Assembly (NCBI RefSeq): GCF_033958435.1
Contig: NC_134167.1
Location: 5,848,001-5,912,000, forward strand
Reading direction: 5' to 3'
From: Carettochelys insculpta
Lineage: Eukaryota > Chordata > Testudines > Carettochelyidae
DNA length: 64,000 nt
Positions 22,091 through 32,764 of the stretch are shown here, in pieces. How positions within the stretch are numbered: position 1 is the stretch's first letter; each line of letters starts with the position of its first letter. Position numbers and translations under genes: made by a program. The notes beneath the pieces were generated by a model. The model was not told the origin of the DNA and searched no databases. It saw only the letters and a program-made list of their open reading frames with translations.

Positions 22091-22692
22091 TAAGGTCTTG
22101 TCTATGTGGCACAGCACCATACACTAGAGGGTGTCACTTCTCAGGCTCACCAATATTTTGTGTGCTCACTGGCCCATGTGGCCCCTTTTTTCCTGCACTA
22201 AAGTTCCCTAGTGAGAATTAAAGCAATCATTTGTTACACAACACTATGTTACTACACACTAGGGAGGTTTTAGTGTACACCAGCAGGTTCTGCACAGGGC
22301 ATTAGTGCACAACATATTGGGATGGTGTAGAAGTGATACTCCTTTAGTGCAGTGTTTCTTAAACTATAGTCCATGGAACACCAGTGTTCTGAACAACTTG
22401 CAGGTGTGCCGTGAGCATTTGGAAGATATGCTGATGGCCGATATTTTCTGTTATTAAAACCAGATACAATGTCACTTCTTCACTGCTATGATATCTGATT
22501 TAATTAATTAATTTCCTCTTTACTGTATATATTGCTGTGTTTTTGGTTTGTTTCTTCTGAAAATTTTTTTGAAGAAAATTTTCATAGGCATTCACATAAA
22601 AACATTATTGTTCAGTGCTCCATGGTCTGAAAAAGTTTAAGAAACACTGTTCTAGGGCACATTCTAGGGCACATTGCCATGCTATACAAATG
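22091..22692. mobile_element. hAT-like MITE inserted in MIR
   Basis: The start 'ggtcttgtctatgtggcaca' and the end 'cattgccatgctatacaaat' are degenerate inverted repeats. Internal phrases such as 'tagtgcacaacatattgg' and 'ttagtgtacaccagcagg' are typical of an abundant turtle MITE. It divides a MIR on the outside and is itself divided by a smaller hAT at 22350-22649. No transposase. Confidence 0.65.
22350..22649. mobile_element. 300-bp non-autonomous hAT (Charlie-like ends)
   Basis: The termini cagtgtttcttaaact (22350-22365) and agtttaagaaacactg (22634-22649) are perfect 16-bp inverted repeats of the hAT/Charlie style (CAGTGTTTCT). The 8-bp flanks are ctttagtg and ttctaggg, matching at 5 of 8 positions. 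That would fit a decayed 8-bp hAT target duplication. The interior is AT-rich and non-coding. Confidence 0.8.
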
Positions 22693-22793
22693 AGCCCCAA
22701 GTGAGCTGCCCAAGGTCACACACAGTTTTCATAGAAATGGGAGCTGAACCTCTGCCCCTTCCATCCCTATCTGGGGCTTTAATTACAAGACCA

Positions 22794-22993
22794 CATCCAC
22801 CCTTGATTGATTTGACCTCATTAGCTCTGGTCCTCTGCATAGAAGAATAACACATCCTTCTTTGCATGCATATATAAACCCTCCAGACTGAAGTTTCTAT
22901 TTCAGGCATCTGACAAAATGGGTTCCAGCTCACGAAAGCTTATGCCCAATTAATTTTTTTAATCTTTGAGGTGCCACAGGGCTCTTTGTTGTG
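22794..22993 (+). mobile_element. 5'-truncated Penelope-type tail with exact 12-bp TSD
   Basis: The tract runs from 'catccacccttgattgattt' to 'gtgccacagggctctttgtt'. It is bounded by the exact repeat attacaagacca at 22782-22793 and 22994-23005. It carries the tail signature: 'catctgacaaaatgggttcc', then 'cacgaaagcttatgcccaat', then 'atctttgaggtgccacaggg'. The head and inverted tail are absent, so this is a simple 5'-truncated copy. It interrupts the 5' portion of the MIR. The same subfamily, in the same orientation, is seen at 58385-58615. Confidence 0.85.
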
Positions 22994-23204
22994 ATTACAA
23001 GACCATGGTTCATGAATGTGTATGATTCCCATTCAGTTAGATCAGAGCCCAGACTTCCAGACTGGTATGGAGAAATGTGCACAGTAAGATGTGAGATATG
23101 GAAAGAACTTTTGTGAAACTCTCACTTCATCAAGTAATTGAATCAATGTTTCTGCAAGGTTTCTTTCTGGAGGTTCTGTTGAATGTCATGTCACTTCACC
23201 ACAC

Positions 23205-23290
23205 CTAGTGCCTGTTTCCCCATCTGTAAAATGGGTATAATTACATTTATTTCTTGGGGACGGAGAGAGGACTAATTAATGCTTGAAAAG
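23205..23290 (+). repeat. MIR-type SINE core fragment
   Basis: 'gtgcctgtttccccatctgt' followed by 'aaaatgggtataattacatt' is the conserved MIR core in plus orientation. Confidence 0.7.
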
Positions 23291-23403
23291 AACTTCTTGT
23301 TCCACAGATGCAATGTTCTGGAGCAGCATATCATTTAAATTATAGACTCTTCCCATGTCTCTGCAGCTAATAGCAGGAGACTACAGTGCTTCCACTACAG
23401 GTT

Positions 23404-23545
23404 TAAGGGTATGTCTAGATTGCATTAAAACACCCATGGCTGGCACATATCAGCTGACTCAGGCTTGCAGGATTTGGGCTGTGGGGCTGTAAAATCGCAA
23501 CGTAAGCTGGTCTGGTTTGGCTCTGGGCCCCAGAATGTGTAAGGC
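23404..23545 (+). mobile_element. hAT-like MITE 5' portion
   Basis: 'agggtatgtctagattgcat' followed by 'taaaacacccatggctggca' and 'catatcagctgactcaggct' is a known turtle MITE pattern. A related 3' part is at 11425-11510. The right terminus was not found. Confidence 0.6.
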
Positions 23546-23549
23546 CACA

Positions 23550-25140
23550 GTGGAAGGGGTGGAGTTAGGCGTTAGCCTCCCCCAAGCAGTCCCCAGTGCT
23601 ACCCAGATCATGTTGCATAGGGCTTCGATGGGGATTTAAGGGGGCTGGGTATCTAGCTGCTGCCATGGCAGCCCAGAAGCTCAGTCCCTTTTAAATCTGT
23701 GGGCCCCCATAAAGTTGCCCTCTTTGTCCTACCCTGTTGGCAGCCCCAGGTATATGCATGCTTGTAAAGATGTTTGAGCATGTCTGTAAATATGTGTCTG
23801 TTGACTATCTCTATGACCATGCATGTGAGGATGCTTATTCATGTATATGTGTAGGTGTAAGAGCAGGCTTGGCAATCATTCATATGTTTGCAGGTATATT
23901 TGCATGGTACCTGAGCATGCACACAGCTGTGCTTGTGAGTAGGTATGCAAATTAAGATAGTGAGAGAGGGAAGTGCAGCAATTTAATTTATTCCACTGAC
24001 ATTTTTGTACCTCTAGACAGAAGAATGGATGTCAGATCGAAACAGTCTGGGAGTCTCAATAGACGGGTATTGATCTGAAATTTCGTCTTGGTAAAAATAG
24101 AAATCAGCACACTGATAAAACAAACATGGTTGGGCAGCAAACAGTTTATTAATGACCTGCCTCAGAATAAAGTTGTGGAGATGACCTCATCACCCTATTG
24201 CCTGGACTTGTGGGGTTTCTCTGGTGCTGCCCTCACTCTCTGAGAGCAGTGGTACATTCATTTTGCACTGTCGGGAGAATGCCAGAGTTGTGGGAGTTAC
24301 CTGTTCAGCTGCATATATCTCTGTCAGGTTACCTCAGCTAATTACAACAAGTGCCTTCTTGACAGCTGTTATTACAGGCAATTTCATCCACATTGGCATG
24401 GGAGACTGAAGCCTTGTAAGCATTTAGGAGGAATTTTGAAAAATAGGTCAGTTTGTGCTGTGATTTAATTGGGTTTTCCATTCGTGGCTACATGATCAGA
24501 GAAAAATTAGTGCTTTTAGAAAAATTAGCTTGAGGATGTTTCCCCTAGCCAGGTACCTGAAAGGAAAGTTCAACAGGAGAAGAAAACTTTAGTGAGCAGT
24601 TGACCCAATCCAGTTTTCCTTCTCTCGGACAAATGCAAGTCTTAGCCCATCCTTTTTGCTATATGTGAGGTTTTGGACCAAAAAATCCTATTGAAATGAA
24701 TGGGAACTGCATGTCCAGATAATCTTAGCCCTGTGTTACAGAGGATCAGTGATCATGGCACTTTCTTATTAGACCTAAGCATGTGTGTGTGCTCAGCCAG
24801 GTGCATTGGCAGGGAAATAAAGGATGAGATCCATCCCAGAGAAACATGGGATATTTCCACAGGGAATGTGATGACTCCATGGTTTCTTCAGCCATTGCCA
24901 TTCCCCAGACACAAGAAGCTGTGGAATCCATTGTGAAACATCCATAACTACAGAAAACTGAGGCAATATTTTCTAATGAATGCAACCTTGCTGTAGAGTC
25001 CCAGAAAGGGATTCTCTCAGGCCAAGACCTACAAGCCAGATCTCCACAAACCTTTTGGGTTCTGGCCCATTCAAGGAAATCTGCAATGACTTGTTCTCCC
25101 TGCCACTTGACTGGTTGGTGTATCTGCCTGTTGTCTATAG
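23550..25140. other. Unassigned non-coding sequence
   Basis: No gene is seen. The 79-codon frames on opposite strands around 24700-24985 are shadows of each other without domains. 23740-23945 is rich in ATGT/TGTA words. Confidence 0.45.
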
Positions 25141-25145
25141 ACGTA

Positions 25146-25390
25146 GGGCTAGACTACACAAGCTGCAATGCTGTAGTGCACATGGTGAAGACTCTCTCTG
25201 CCAACAGGAAGGGCTCTCCCATCTGTGTAACAAAACCATCTCTGTGAGAGGCAGAAGCTATTTTGGCAGGAGAAGCACTGTCAACACCAACACATAGTTT
25301 GGTGTAATGTATGTCCCACAGGGGGCTGGCTTATTCACGCCCACAAGTGACATATGTTATACCAACAGAGGCTGCAGTGTAGATAAGCCC
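25146..25390. mobile_element. 245-bp MITE
   Basis: Ends 'gggctagactacac' (25146-25159) and 'gtgtagataagccc' (25377-25390) are inverted repeats with two mismatches. The interior has no coding capacity. The style matches the hAT-like 'gggcttgtctacac' MITEs of turtles. Confidence 0.75.
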
Positions 25391-25394
25391 ATAT

Positions 25395-25670
25395 GCTTAG
25401 ATCAGGCCTGCTGATGGAGGGGAGCAAGGAGGATAACTGCATGCGGGCCCAGTGCTCCCAGCCTCTGCCACTGCAGCTGCCAGAAGCCCCAGGCCCCTTA
25501 GAAGTGCTGAGGGAGCATCACTCCATACAGCTGCTGAGGTCTGGGGGGTCCAGTGCCATGCTCCAGGCTGTGCTGATGGCTGACTGCCCTTGGCCCTGCC
25601 TCTTCTGTCTGAGGCTCCACCCTTCCGGGGGCATGAAGGTGGCCCCCCCCACACACCTTGGGTGTGGGCC
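25395..25670. other. GC-rich segment, possible dispersed repeat
   Basis: 'tgactgcccttggccctgcc' with 'ggctccacccttccgggggc' resembles segments at 33020-33075 and 58160-58220. This suggests a shared but unidentified repeat. The 120-codon plus frame and the minus frame across it are low-complexity shadows. Confidence 0.35.
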
Positions 25671-25674
25671 TATG

Positions 25675-27770
25675 GTGATTAGCTCTTCAAGGCTAGGGCA
25701 TTGTGTCCCTCTGCTATCAGTTTGTATTGTGCCTAAAACAAAGGCACTACCATAATACCACTGATACTAGTGTTAATGCTTCAACATTTCACTTCAGGGA
25801 AATTTTCTTTGTACTATAAGCTATGCAAATGCTGTCAAAGTGTAAAAATGAACTAAACCCCTCAGGTGTCTGTCAGAGGACACTACGATCCACTCAGGGC
25901 AGGGCTCTATGGTGCCTGATCTTCTGAGCCCATTTCTTAGCAGTGTGATGCCATCTCAGCCATCTCTCCCCTTAGCCTGAGTGTTAGAAACAGCATATAG
26001 AAGGGGCATTTTGACCTCTGGCTCTTCATAGTCAAAACAAACAATGGCTCTATAGCTTCCACTTTTTTTCCAGCTGCAGGTTTTAAGTCAGGTCACATTT
26101 AGTTTCTGGTACTGTGATAGATTTGTGTCTCATATTAGGGAGAAAGCAAAACAAAACCAAAAAGAGAAATCCCCAAACAAGAAAACACACAACTGTTGAA
26201 GATCCACACTGTGGATTAGTTTAAGATTTCTGCCACTATAAATAATCACAGGTACTTAGTCATTACTTCCTCTCATCCCAGCATGTTCATAAACTTATTT
26301 TATAACCCCTTCCAGTGTTAGTGATATGAAGTGATCCCCATCCCAGACATGGCAGATATAGTGTAAATGTTTGATTATGGGCTGTTACTACGTATTTACA
26401 TAGGAAAATTAATGGAAAATGACAAGCCCTAGATAATACTTTCCAAGTGCCAAAAACTCAAAGAACATATAGATGCCACCACTAATAAAGTTTATAGCAC
26501 TTGCAATGCTCCAAGACATTGTGGAACTCTATATTGTTCAATAAAACAATTAGAACCAGCAAGGCAAGGTTGTATCCTCTGCAAAAGGACTAAGTCGTTA
26601 ACCTTCACAATGTCAACATCTCCTCACATTCTGATTCAACTTAATTAGTGTCCAAGGTAGTATTTAAGAGCACACTTCACATCACACGCTGCATATGAGT
26701 GTATTAGCTGATCATAAACAGAACAGCCCTTCGAGGCTCTGAGGAGTAAGGAAATAGGCAGCTGAAACATGCTGAAGGAGAGAAAGACACACAACAGGGT
26801 GAGCTAGGGCAAGGCACAGACACTTAAGGAATTCCTGCAGATGATCAAGGAGAAGAGAGAAAAGATTGTGTCAAAATCTATTCCCATGTGCAGTGGTGTA
26901 AAATGGGAGTAAGCTAGTGATGCCTATAGAGTTATCCTAGTAAAAGAGTGTAAGTAAGATCAGAGTCAGGGCCAGAATGTTTCCATTTTGATGTTAATAA
27001 CACTTTGTTCAGCTGTAATATCTTCTACTCAAGGCACTGTGAGCTATTCATAAAGTAGAGAGGAAGAATGATCTTGTACTGAAAGGCCTGGCCAGGCTAT
27101 AAAGTCATCTGTGGTCAATATCTGGTTTGGTCATAGACTGCTTAGGTGACCTTGGCAAGTCACTGAATAGACCTGAGCCTATATATATAGTGTAAATATT
27201 GGCTTATGGGCCATTACTCCATATTTATATTGTTGTAACTCTTGTTTCCATTGTGGTGAATCAGGTTTGTAGATGGGAATGATCCTTAAACAACTTCCCA
27301 AGGCCTCGTTCTCATAAGACTGGTTTACATGGCCTTTCCATGCACAAAAGTTACATTTACACTCACAATAAGACCCTTTTATGTGGGAGACCTGTAAAGG
27401 GGTCCTTAATATTAAAGAGAAACAACCCTACATGTTCAGAGGTCAAACACTGGCACATCTTTGTGTACATTTGTCCCCCCACCTGGAGAGAATTATGGAA
27501 CACAACACCATATTCAGAGCTCTATCCTTATATTAGGCAGGTAGTCCTCACAGGACAATGTTATCCACAATTTACTTAGAGGAAAGCAGAGACTCTGGGT
27601 GGGATCTTCAACTGATGGAACTTAGCACAGCTCCATGACATAAACGGATTCAGGTCAGCAGGGAGCTGGCACTGTTTGATAAAAGCCAAATAACTTGATC
27701 ATCAGAGAGGCTAAGCAACCAGATATGCAGTTGGCTCCTGTGGATGGTAAGGGGTGGTTACAGCCCTGAT
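25675..27770. other. Mostly unassigned; weak MIR-like pieces
   Basis: 'caaggctagggcattgtgtc' near 25689 and 'ggtgaccttggcaagtcact' near 27146 are MIR-like words. The rest is AT-rich, with nothing recognised. Confidence 0.4.
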
Positions 27771-27780
27771 AAAATAGGTC

Positions 27781-27861
27781 TGGTAGAGTGCAGGGCTTCA
27801 GACCCTATGCTTACAGGTTCTATCCCTGCTGCTAGCAACCTGGGTCTGTCAGCATTACAAC
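27781..27861 (+). repeat. tRNA-like SINE head, copy 1
   Basis: This 81-bp tract has 'tggtagagtgcagggcttca', B-box-like 'ggttctatccc', then 'ctagcaacctgggtctgtca'. It is nearly identical to 28019-28098. The A box is truncated on the left. tRNA-derived but not a tRNA gene: the arms do not fold. Confidence 0.6.
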
Positions 27862-28004
27862 TGGTGCATTGGCTGGGAAGAGCTGCTGGAAGGTCTTAGA
27901 AGCTCAGGATGTGCTTCCTCAGCCCAGGGAAGTATGTAGGCACTGAGGCCTCATCTGGGGTGAGTGAAGTCTCTGCTCTACAGCCTTGGCTGAGAGCCAG
28001 CTGG

Positions 28005-28098
28005 CATTTAGCTCATATGGTAGAGTGCAGGGCTTTAGACCTTATACTCACAGGTTCTATCCCTGGTGCCAACAACCTGGGTCTGTCAGCATTACAAT
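28005..28098 (+). repeat. tRNA-like SINE head, copy 2
   Basis: A-box-like 'tagctcatatggtagagtgc' and B-box-like 'aggttctatccctgg' are spaced as in a tRNA. They are followed by the same 'caacaacctgggtctgtcag' as copy 1, about 238 bp upstream. This is either a local duplication or two SINE copies. Confidence 0.6.
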
Positions 28099-28104
28099 AG
28101 TATC

Positions 28105-29055
28105 AAAGCTGTAGTATGTGTAGATATACCTGAAAAATTTCAACTTAAAGCAGTTATCCAAGGGTACACTGGAGGCCTGATTCTCTGTTGCTTTGTACCT
28201 GTTGTCATCACTGTGAAAAGTGAGTTTAAAATGCGCCAAATAAGGTTACACTTTGCTCAGGTAAAATAGCTACAGAAAAGTCCAGGCAATATAGAAGAAA
28301 GTCCAGGGAAACTGTTTCTGTTCTGGGAGCAGCAGTGAACTCTTCTTGGCACCCTGTCCTTTGGTGAAGCTACTAGAACATGACTCTCAAATTCTCTGAC
28401 TTGAACCAAGTGAAACACAGTGCCTTTTCAGAATTCTAGTATAATTCTGATTTATTTATTCCCTTAAGGGCAGACTTGAATAAACAATTTGGATACCCTC
28501 TCTTGGGATGCTATCACTGAAAAATTGTGATAGACTGTTCTAAGTCCTGGGTGATGTAACTCATTGGAGCCCATGATGCTGGCAGTCAGACATACTTCAC
28601 ATCATACATTCACATCCCATACCACTCTTGTGTCCCATCTCTTTTCCCTTAATTGCCAGTGTTCCCCTGTATGTGTCAAAAACACAAGTCTTCTCTTCAG
28701 CAGACAAGTACAAAGCAGGCTGAGGTTTTATTTGTGAATGTGTTTCCATAATATCCTAGCAAAAGACATGTCATCAATCACAGCTGACAGCAACAAAGAA
28801 GAAGAAAATTTGTCTATGATTTAGCACAGCAGAAAGATTAGAGATGATTTCACCAGGGCTTTCATTTTGTAATTACACTCTCAGATAGATTGATTCTGAA
28901 CAACTTTTCGTTTTCGGCATTGATTATCAATAGAAAGGCCTTAATGTTCTAATTTTGTATGTGTAGATGTATTTAGGTTTATATTTCTTATGGCTTTTTA
29001 ATGTCTCTAGCAACCATTTATAGACTTGAGACAGAGGGTGGATGGTTAATTATTG
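28105..29055. other. Unassigned non-coding sequence
   Basis: AT-rich, no gene or named repeat recognised. Confidence 0.45.
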
Positions 29056-29059
29056 TTTT

Positions 29060-29117
29060 CTTTTCTTTACTGTGAAAGAACCTTGAGATCCCCAACTGGG
29101 CGTTATAGAAACACCCA
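29060..29117 (+). repeat. MIR-type SINE tail
   Basis: 'gtgaaagaaccttgagatcc' with 'ggcgttatagaaacaccc' resembles the MIR/CORE-SINE 3' end. The Penelope palindrome sits directly after it. Confidence 0.4.
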
Positions 29118-29126
29118 AGTAAGACA

Positions 29127-29312
29127 GAAGCAACAAGGAGTCCTGTGGCACCTTAAAAACTAACAGATTTATTTGGGCATAAACTTTGTACCTGAAATGC
29201 ACTTGACAAAGTGAGTTTTACCACAAAAGTTTATGGCCTAATTAGTCTTCACAGTGCCACAGGACCCATTGTTTTTGCAGATATCATCTAAATTGGCTAC
29301 CCCTCTGAGACT
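29127..29312 (-). mobile_element. Palindromic Penelope-derived element
   Basis: It starts with 'caacaaggagtcctgtggca' and ends with 'ttggctacccctctgag', which is the inverted head. In between are two inverted tail copies around 'gcacttgacaaagtgagttt'. The 9-bp flanks agtaagaca (29118-29126) and agtaaaaca (29313-29321) differ at one position, consistent with a target duplication. Same family as 177-350 and 62049-62212. Confidence 0.75.
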
Positions 29313-29549
29313 AGTAAAACAAGGCCAGTCTTTGGAGCAGGGCTACCTAATACATGTTCGTATTTACAAAGGAGATATTATCTACCTGTTCTTCTCACTG
29401 AAACTGGTTTCCTGGATGGCAGAAGTACTATGAAGGGGGCAGATCACAACCATGGTTATGAAACGTTTCCCTGTTTGCATTCTACAAACATACTAAAAGC
29501 TACTAAAAACAAAAAACTCAAATGCCAAAATATTTAGGTCCCTTTGGTA

Positions 29550-29972
29550 CAGGTTGAAACTCTCCTGTCTGACACTCTCTTCTGGCAACATCCACGGTCC
29601 TGCACAACCATCAATGTTGCTGAAGCACAGAGAACCTGGACCAGAAAGCCCTAGCTGCCCCCAGCCAGTCTGGCTGGTCGGATGCTCCTGCTGGCAGCCT
29701 TGCTGGGGGGAGCCCTGCAGGGAGAGGGGAAGAGCCCAGCAGGGTCAGGGAGCCCCACTGGGGTGGAGAGCCTTCTGCTAGCCTGGGAGCAGGGATACCC
29801 CCAGGCGAAACACCCCCCCCAACCCCCAGGCAGCCTGGGGACAGGGAGCTGGTGGCAGCTAGGAGGGGCACCTGGCTTCTCAGGTGAGCCTGGAGGCCTG
29901 ACCTCTGGGCTGACAAACTCCCTCCTTCACGACACTCAAGTCCCATGGGTGCTGGACCAGGGTGTGTAACCT
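29550..29972. mobile_element. Tigger-like DNA transposon with GC-rich interior
   Basis: The left end TA-caggttgaaactctcctgtc (29548 on) and the right end 'ggaccagggtgtgtaacct' (followed by ATA) are degenerate inverted repeats. They match the ends of the elements at 42943, 48770 and 58833. The interior is GC-rich and unlike those three. The open frames across it on both strands (up to 111 codons) are low-complexity shadows. Confidence 0.5.
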
Positions 29973-30099
29973 ATAGTAGGAATCTCAGAGGAATAGATCT
30001 ATTAAACCGCATGAGGATCAGGGAAATATTGTTCCCCACAATCTCTCCTGTACTACCGTTTTACCTGTGGGCACCTGCAGAGATTTTTCCTCAGGTTAA

Positions 30100-30200
30100 T
30101 AGAAGGCCTCACTGTCAGGAAAAATTCCCTAACGTTCATTCTAAAACTTCCTTAGTTCAGTTACCGCCCTTCCCCCTCATGCCATCCCCCCGACCTCCCT
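30100..30200 (-). repeat. CR1 3' region fragment
   Basis: 'cactgtcaggaaaaattccc' and 'taacgttcattctaaaactt' match the reverse of the CR1 3' untranslated segment (fail-to-extend region). Highly diverged. Confidence 0.5.
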
Positions 30201-30454
30201 AAGCATTCCTTATCTCACATCATCACCTCAAGGTCACAAATTTATTTCATAGTGAAATAGATTTATGATAAACATCAGCCAAACCAAGCTCAAGTTCTAA
30301 CTGACAAATTGGAACACAGCCAGTCCCAGGGCTTGTGGATATTTAGGCTGCTGGTGTGCTGATACCACCATCTATAACACTGACCTATTCCGTCTCCTTG
30401 CTTGTACTCCCATGTCTGTCACTCCCTCCCTCCCTTGTGTCTCATTTTGTATTT

Positions 30455-30535
30455 AGACTGTAAATTCTTTGGGGACAGGGACCATTTTTTTTTTTTTTTG
30501 CTGTGTCCAGTGCTTTAAGAGTTTGTACAGGCTCA
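30455..30535 (+). repeat. MIR1-type SINE tail with T17 tract
   Basis: 'gactgtaaattctttgggga' and 'cagggaccatt' lead into a T tract (about 30485-30500), then 'tgctgtgtccagtgctttaa'. This is the 'ctctttggggcagggac' tail of amniote MIR-like SINEs. Confidence 0.55.
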
Positions 30536-30544
30536 GAGTGTCAG

Positions 30545-32465
30545 AGAGATGCGTCAGAGCTTGTAGGCTTCCCTTATTGCAATAACCTGCTCTGATGGGT
30601 TATGAACCCTACACTGGTTAATCGTGGGTTAACCAGGAGTCTGAGCCTAATTAGGCCATTGGGTGGCACCTGGATGAGTATTAGGCCTTCCTGGTAATCA
30701 AACCCAGCTGGGTAAGAACTGCACTTTCAGAAGGGAAAGAGCAGCGGGTAAGAGGGCAAAAAAAGTCAGGCAGAAGATTTCTTCTGTGGGGTTAAGCTTC
30801 AGAGAAACCTGTGTCTGTACTACAAAATAAGAGGAGGAAAGAACTTTATAGACATGGTGTTGATCTCTCACAAGTTGTTTTGAGGAAAGTGAGTGTAAGA
30901 CCTAATAAGAGAGCCTAGAAAGCCGAGGGTGTTAAGGAAGGCCAGGAAAACCCTGAGTACGCATAGTTAAGGGGTGAGGACGACAAGAAGGGAGGGTCAG
31001 TCTTGTTGCAGGGGGCTGAAAGGGGTTCAGTCTGCCACAGAGACAGTGGGAGACTTGGGGATCTCATCAAGGTGAGCTTGAGCCAGGATTAGTGGAGTAA
31101 GGATGCTTTTGTGCTGACGAGTGATGACTGCTGGGCCTGCACTCTCAGGAGAGGGGCTGAATAGGCCAGAGATTTAGGTCTTACTTTATGCAGCACTGAG
31201 ACTGTGGAATACTCTGAAAGAGATGTGGAATTAAATCACATTCTGGCCAACTTGTAAGAAGATGACCTAGGACACTCCTAGAGTGATTCATAACAGGAGG
31301 CACTCCAGAAAAATAACCTGCTAAATCTAACCAGCAAGAGGACATGACTACGGTGAGTCTAAAATTCTGCACCCATGTTTTCTCCTAAATTAATGCTCAT
31401 GAGTCAAGCAGTCAGCAAAGTTACCCCATTGTTGGGTGTGCAGCTCATGTATCTAGTCTGCTCTAATGCAACAAAATGCTTGTAGTTGACATATCTGGCA
31501 GCTTTCTCCTTTGCCTGTGTTTGGAGTCCCAGACTGTACTTACACAGCCTTATGGTCTTAGAAACTCCTTTCTCCTACTCTGGCTTTCTATAAAGCTTAA
31601 AACTGCTTGGTCTCTTACTCTGGACTGAGTGCTTGATGATTAGCATAGCAGGGTGACCCAGTTCTTTTAATAGCCAAGGGAGCACCTCCTCCTGTTTGGG
31701 AGGGAATCCCAGCACGCAGATGCTGGGATCAGCTGGACCAGCTAAAAAGTGGCTGCTAAGGCCCTCTCTCTAGATCCACTGGCAGAGAATCAGATCCATG
31801 GAGGGAGAGGAGCAAGTAATAACTTAGAGGATTTCTTCTCTGGCTGCACAGGACCCCTGTTTACTGGAAGCCAAAAGGCTTCATAATCTCAGTAGAAAAC
31901 ATGGGGAATATGGATTAATTTCCTTTTTTGTGGAGCCTGTTTGTGAATAGAGCCCTGAAAAAGGGGGCTATGAACTGAATTAGGCTTATCTGACTGCTTG
32001 TTCCAGGCTGGTGGATTTACCAGCCTACAATTAGCTTTCATGATCTGCTGTTTGATTTATTGTGCCTCTTTGGTCATGAACTTGTAATGCTTTATGCTGC
32101 TTAAGATTTTTGCCCTGAATACCAGGGAGCAGAGTGTGTCCTGTCTCAACTTTTTTTTCCTCCTTAAATCATCCTTGAATTTCTTGTGGGATGCTTTTAA
32201 CAATATTGCCAAACCCCTGTTATCCAGACACGTAACACATTCAGGCTTGTATATCTCTGCCCAGCACTATTTATCCTGGGGTATTTCACCTTATTCTTAC
32301 TAGACCATTGAAATGGGCAGACCAATCACTAGTCTGTTGTTGGCCCAAATTCCTATTAAGGAGCAGGTGTCGACTTCATAATGTCACAATGGAATTATCA
32401 TGTAATTGTGTCTTGTAGTCTTGCTTTTCAATCAGTAATAACTACCACCCATTCATATAGTTGGA
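30545..32465. other. Unassigned non-coding sequence
   Basis: Purine-rich around 30730-31100 ('gggtaagagggcaaaaaaag', 'gacgacaagaagggagggtc'). It might be an old LTR-derived tract, but I see no ends or coding remains. Confidence 0.35.
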
Positions 32466-32470
32466 AGCTT

Positions 32471-32501
32471 GTGTGGGTGTGGGTGTGGGTGTGGGTGTGG
32501 T
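32471..32501. repeat. (GTGTGG)n microsatellite
   Basis: Five tandem copies of a 6-bp unit. Confidence 0.9.
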
Positions 32502-32589
32502 GTATTTTAAAACCAGCTAGTAATGTGAGGGCTTTCCTGGCCCTGTTTGCAAGCTAGGGGACTCTGAGAGAAGCCAGGGGGCCTAGATC

Positions 32590-32760
32590 ATCTACACTGT
32601 CTTAAAACTTGCAGCAATGAGTCTATAGACATAAGCTTGTGCTACAGTACTAAACAGATGTGTGGCTATTCAGGCTTGGGCTCTGGAGCTCAGCAAGGGG
32701 CCTGGGTTTTCAAACCCCAGGCTGTGGTCTGAGCTTAAACATCTCTATGGCTATTGTCAG
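32590..32760. mobile_element. hAT-like MITE remnant
   Basis: 'gatcatctacactgtcttaa' with 'ggcttgggctctggagctca' and 'ctgggttttcaaaccccagg' follows the layout of MITEs with a 'tctacactg' terminus and a palindromic interior. Ends are decayed. Confidence 0.4.
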
Positions 32761-32764
32761 TGTC

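Larger units (their letters stand above)
21995..22781 (-). repeat. MIR-type SINE, interrupted
   Basis: The minus strand reads 'ttccctctgtgcctcagttc' at about 22090-22070. It resumes with 'actgtgtgtgaccttgggca' at about 22729-22710, then a head segment up to 22781. These are adjacent in an intact MIR ('ctgtgtgaccttgggcaagtcacttaacctctctgtgcctcagtt' order) but lie about 600 bp apart here. The gap is the DNA transposon at 22091-22692. A Penelope tail then enters the head at 22794. MIR is therefore the oldest layer of the nest. Confidence 0.7.

Noticed and set aside
28005..28098. Possible tRNA gene with A and B boxes
   Set aside because: No cloverleaf pairing, and a near-identical copy lies nearby with the same non-tRNA 3' flank, so it is SINE-like.
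29554..29969. Four overlapping frames on both strands
   Set aside because: GC-rich interior of a DNA transposon. Opposite-strand shadows with low-complexity composition.
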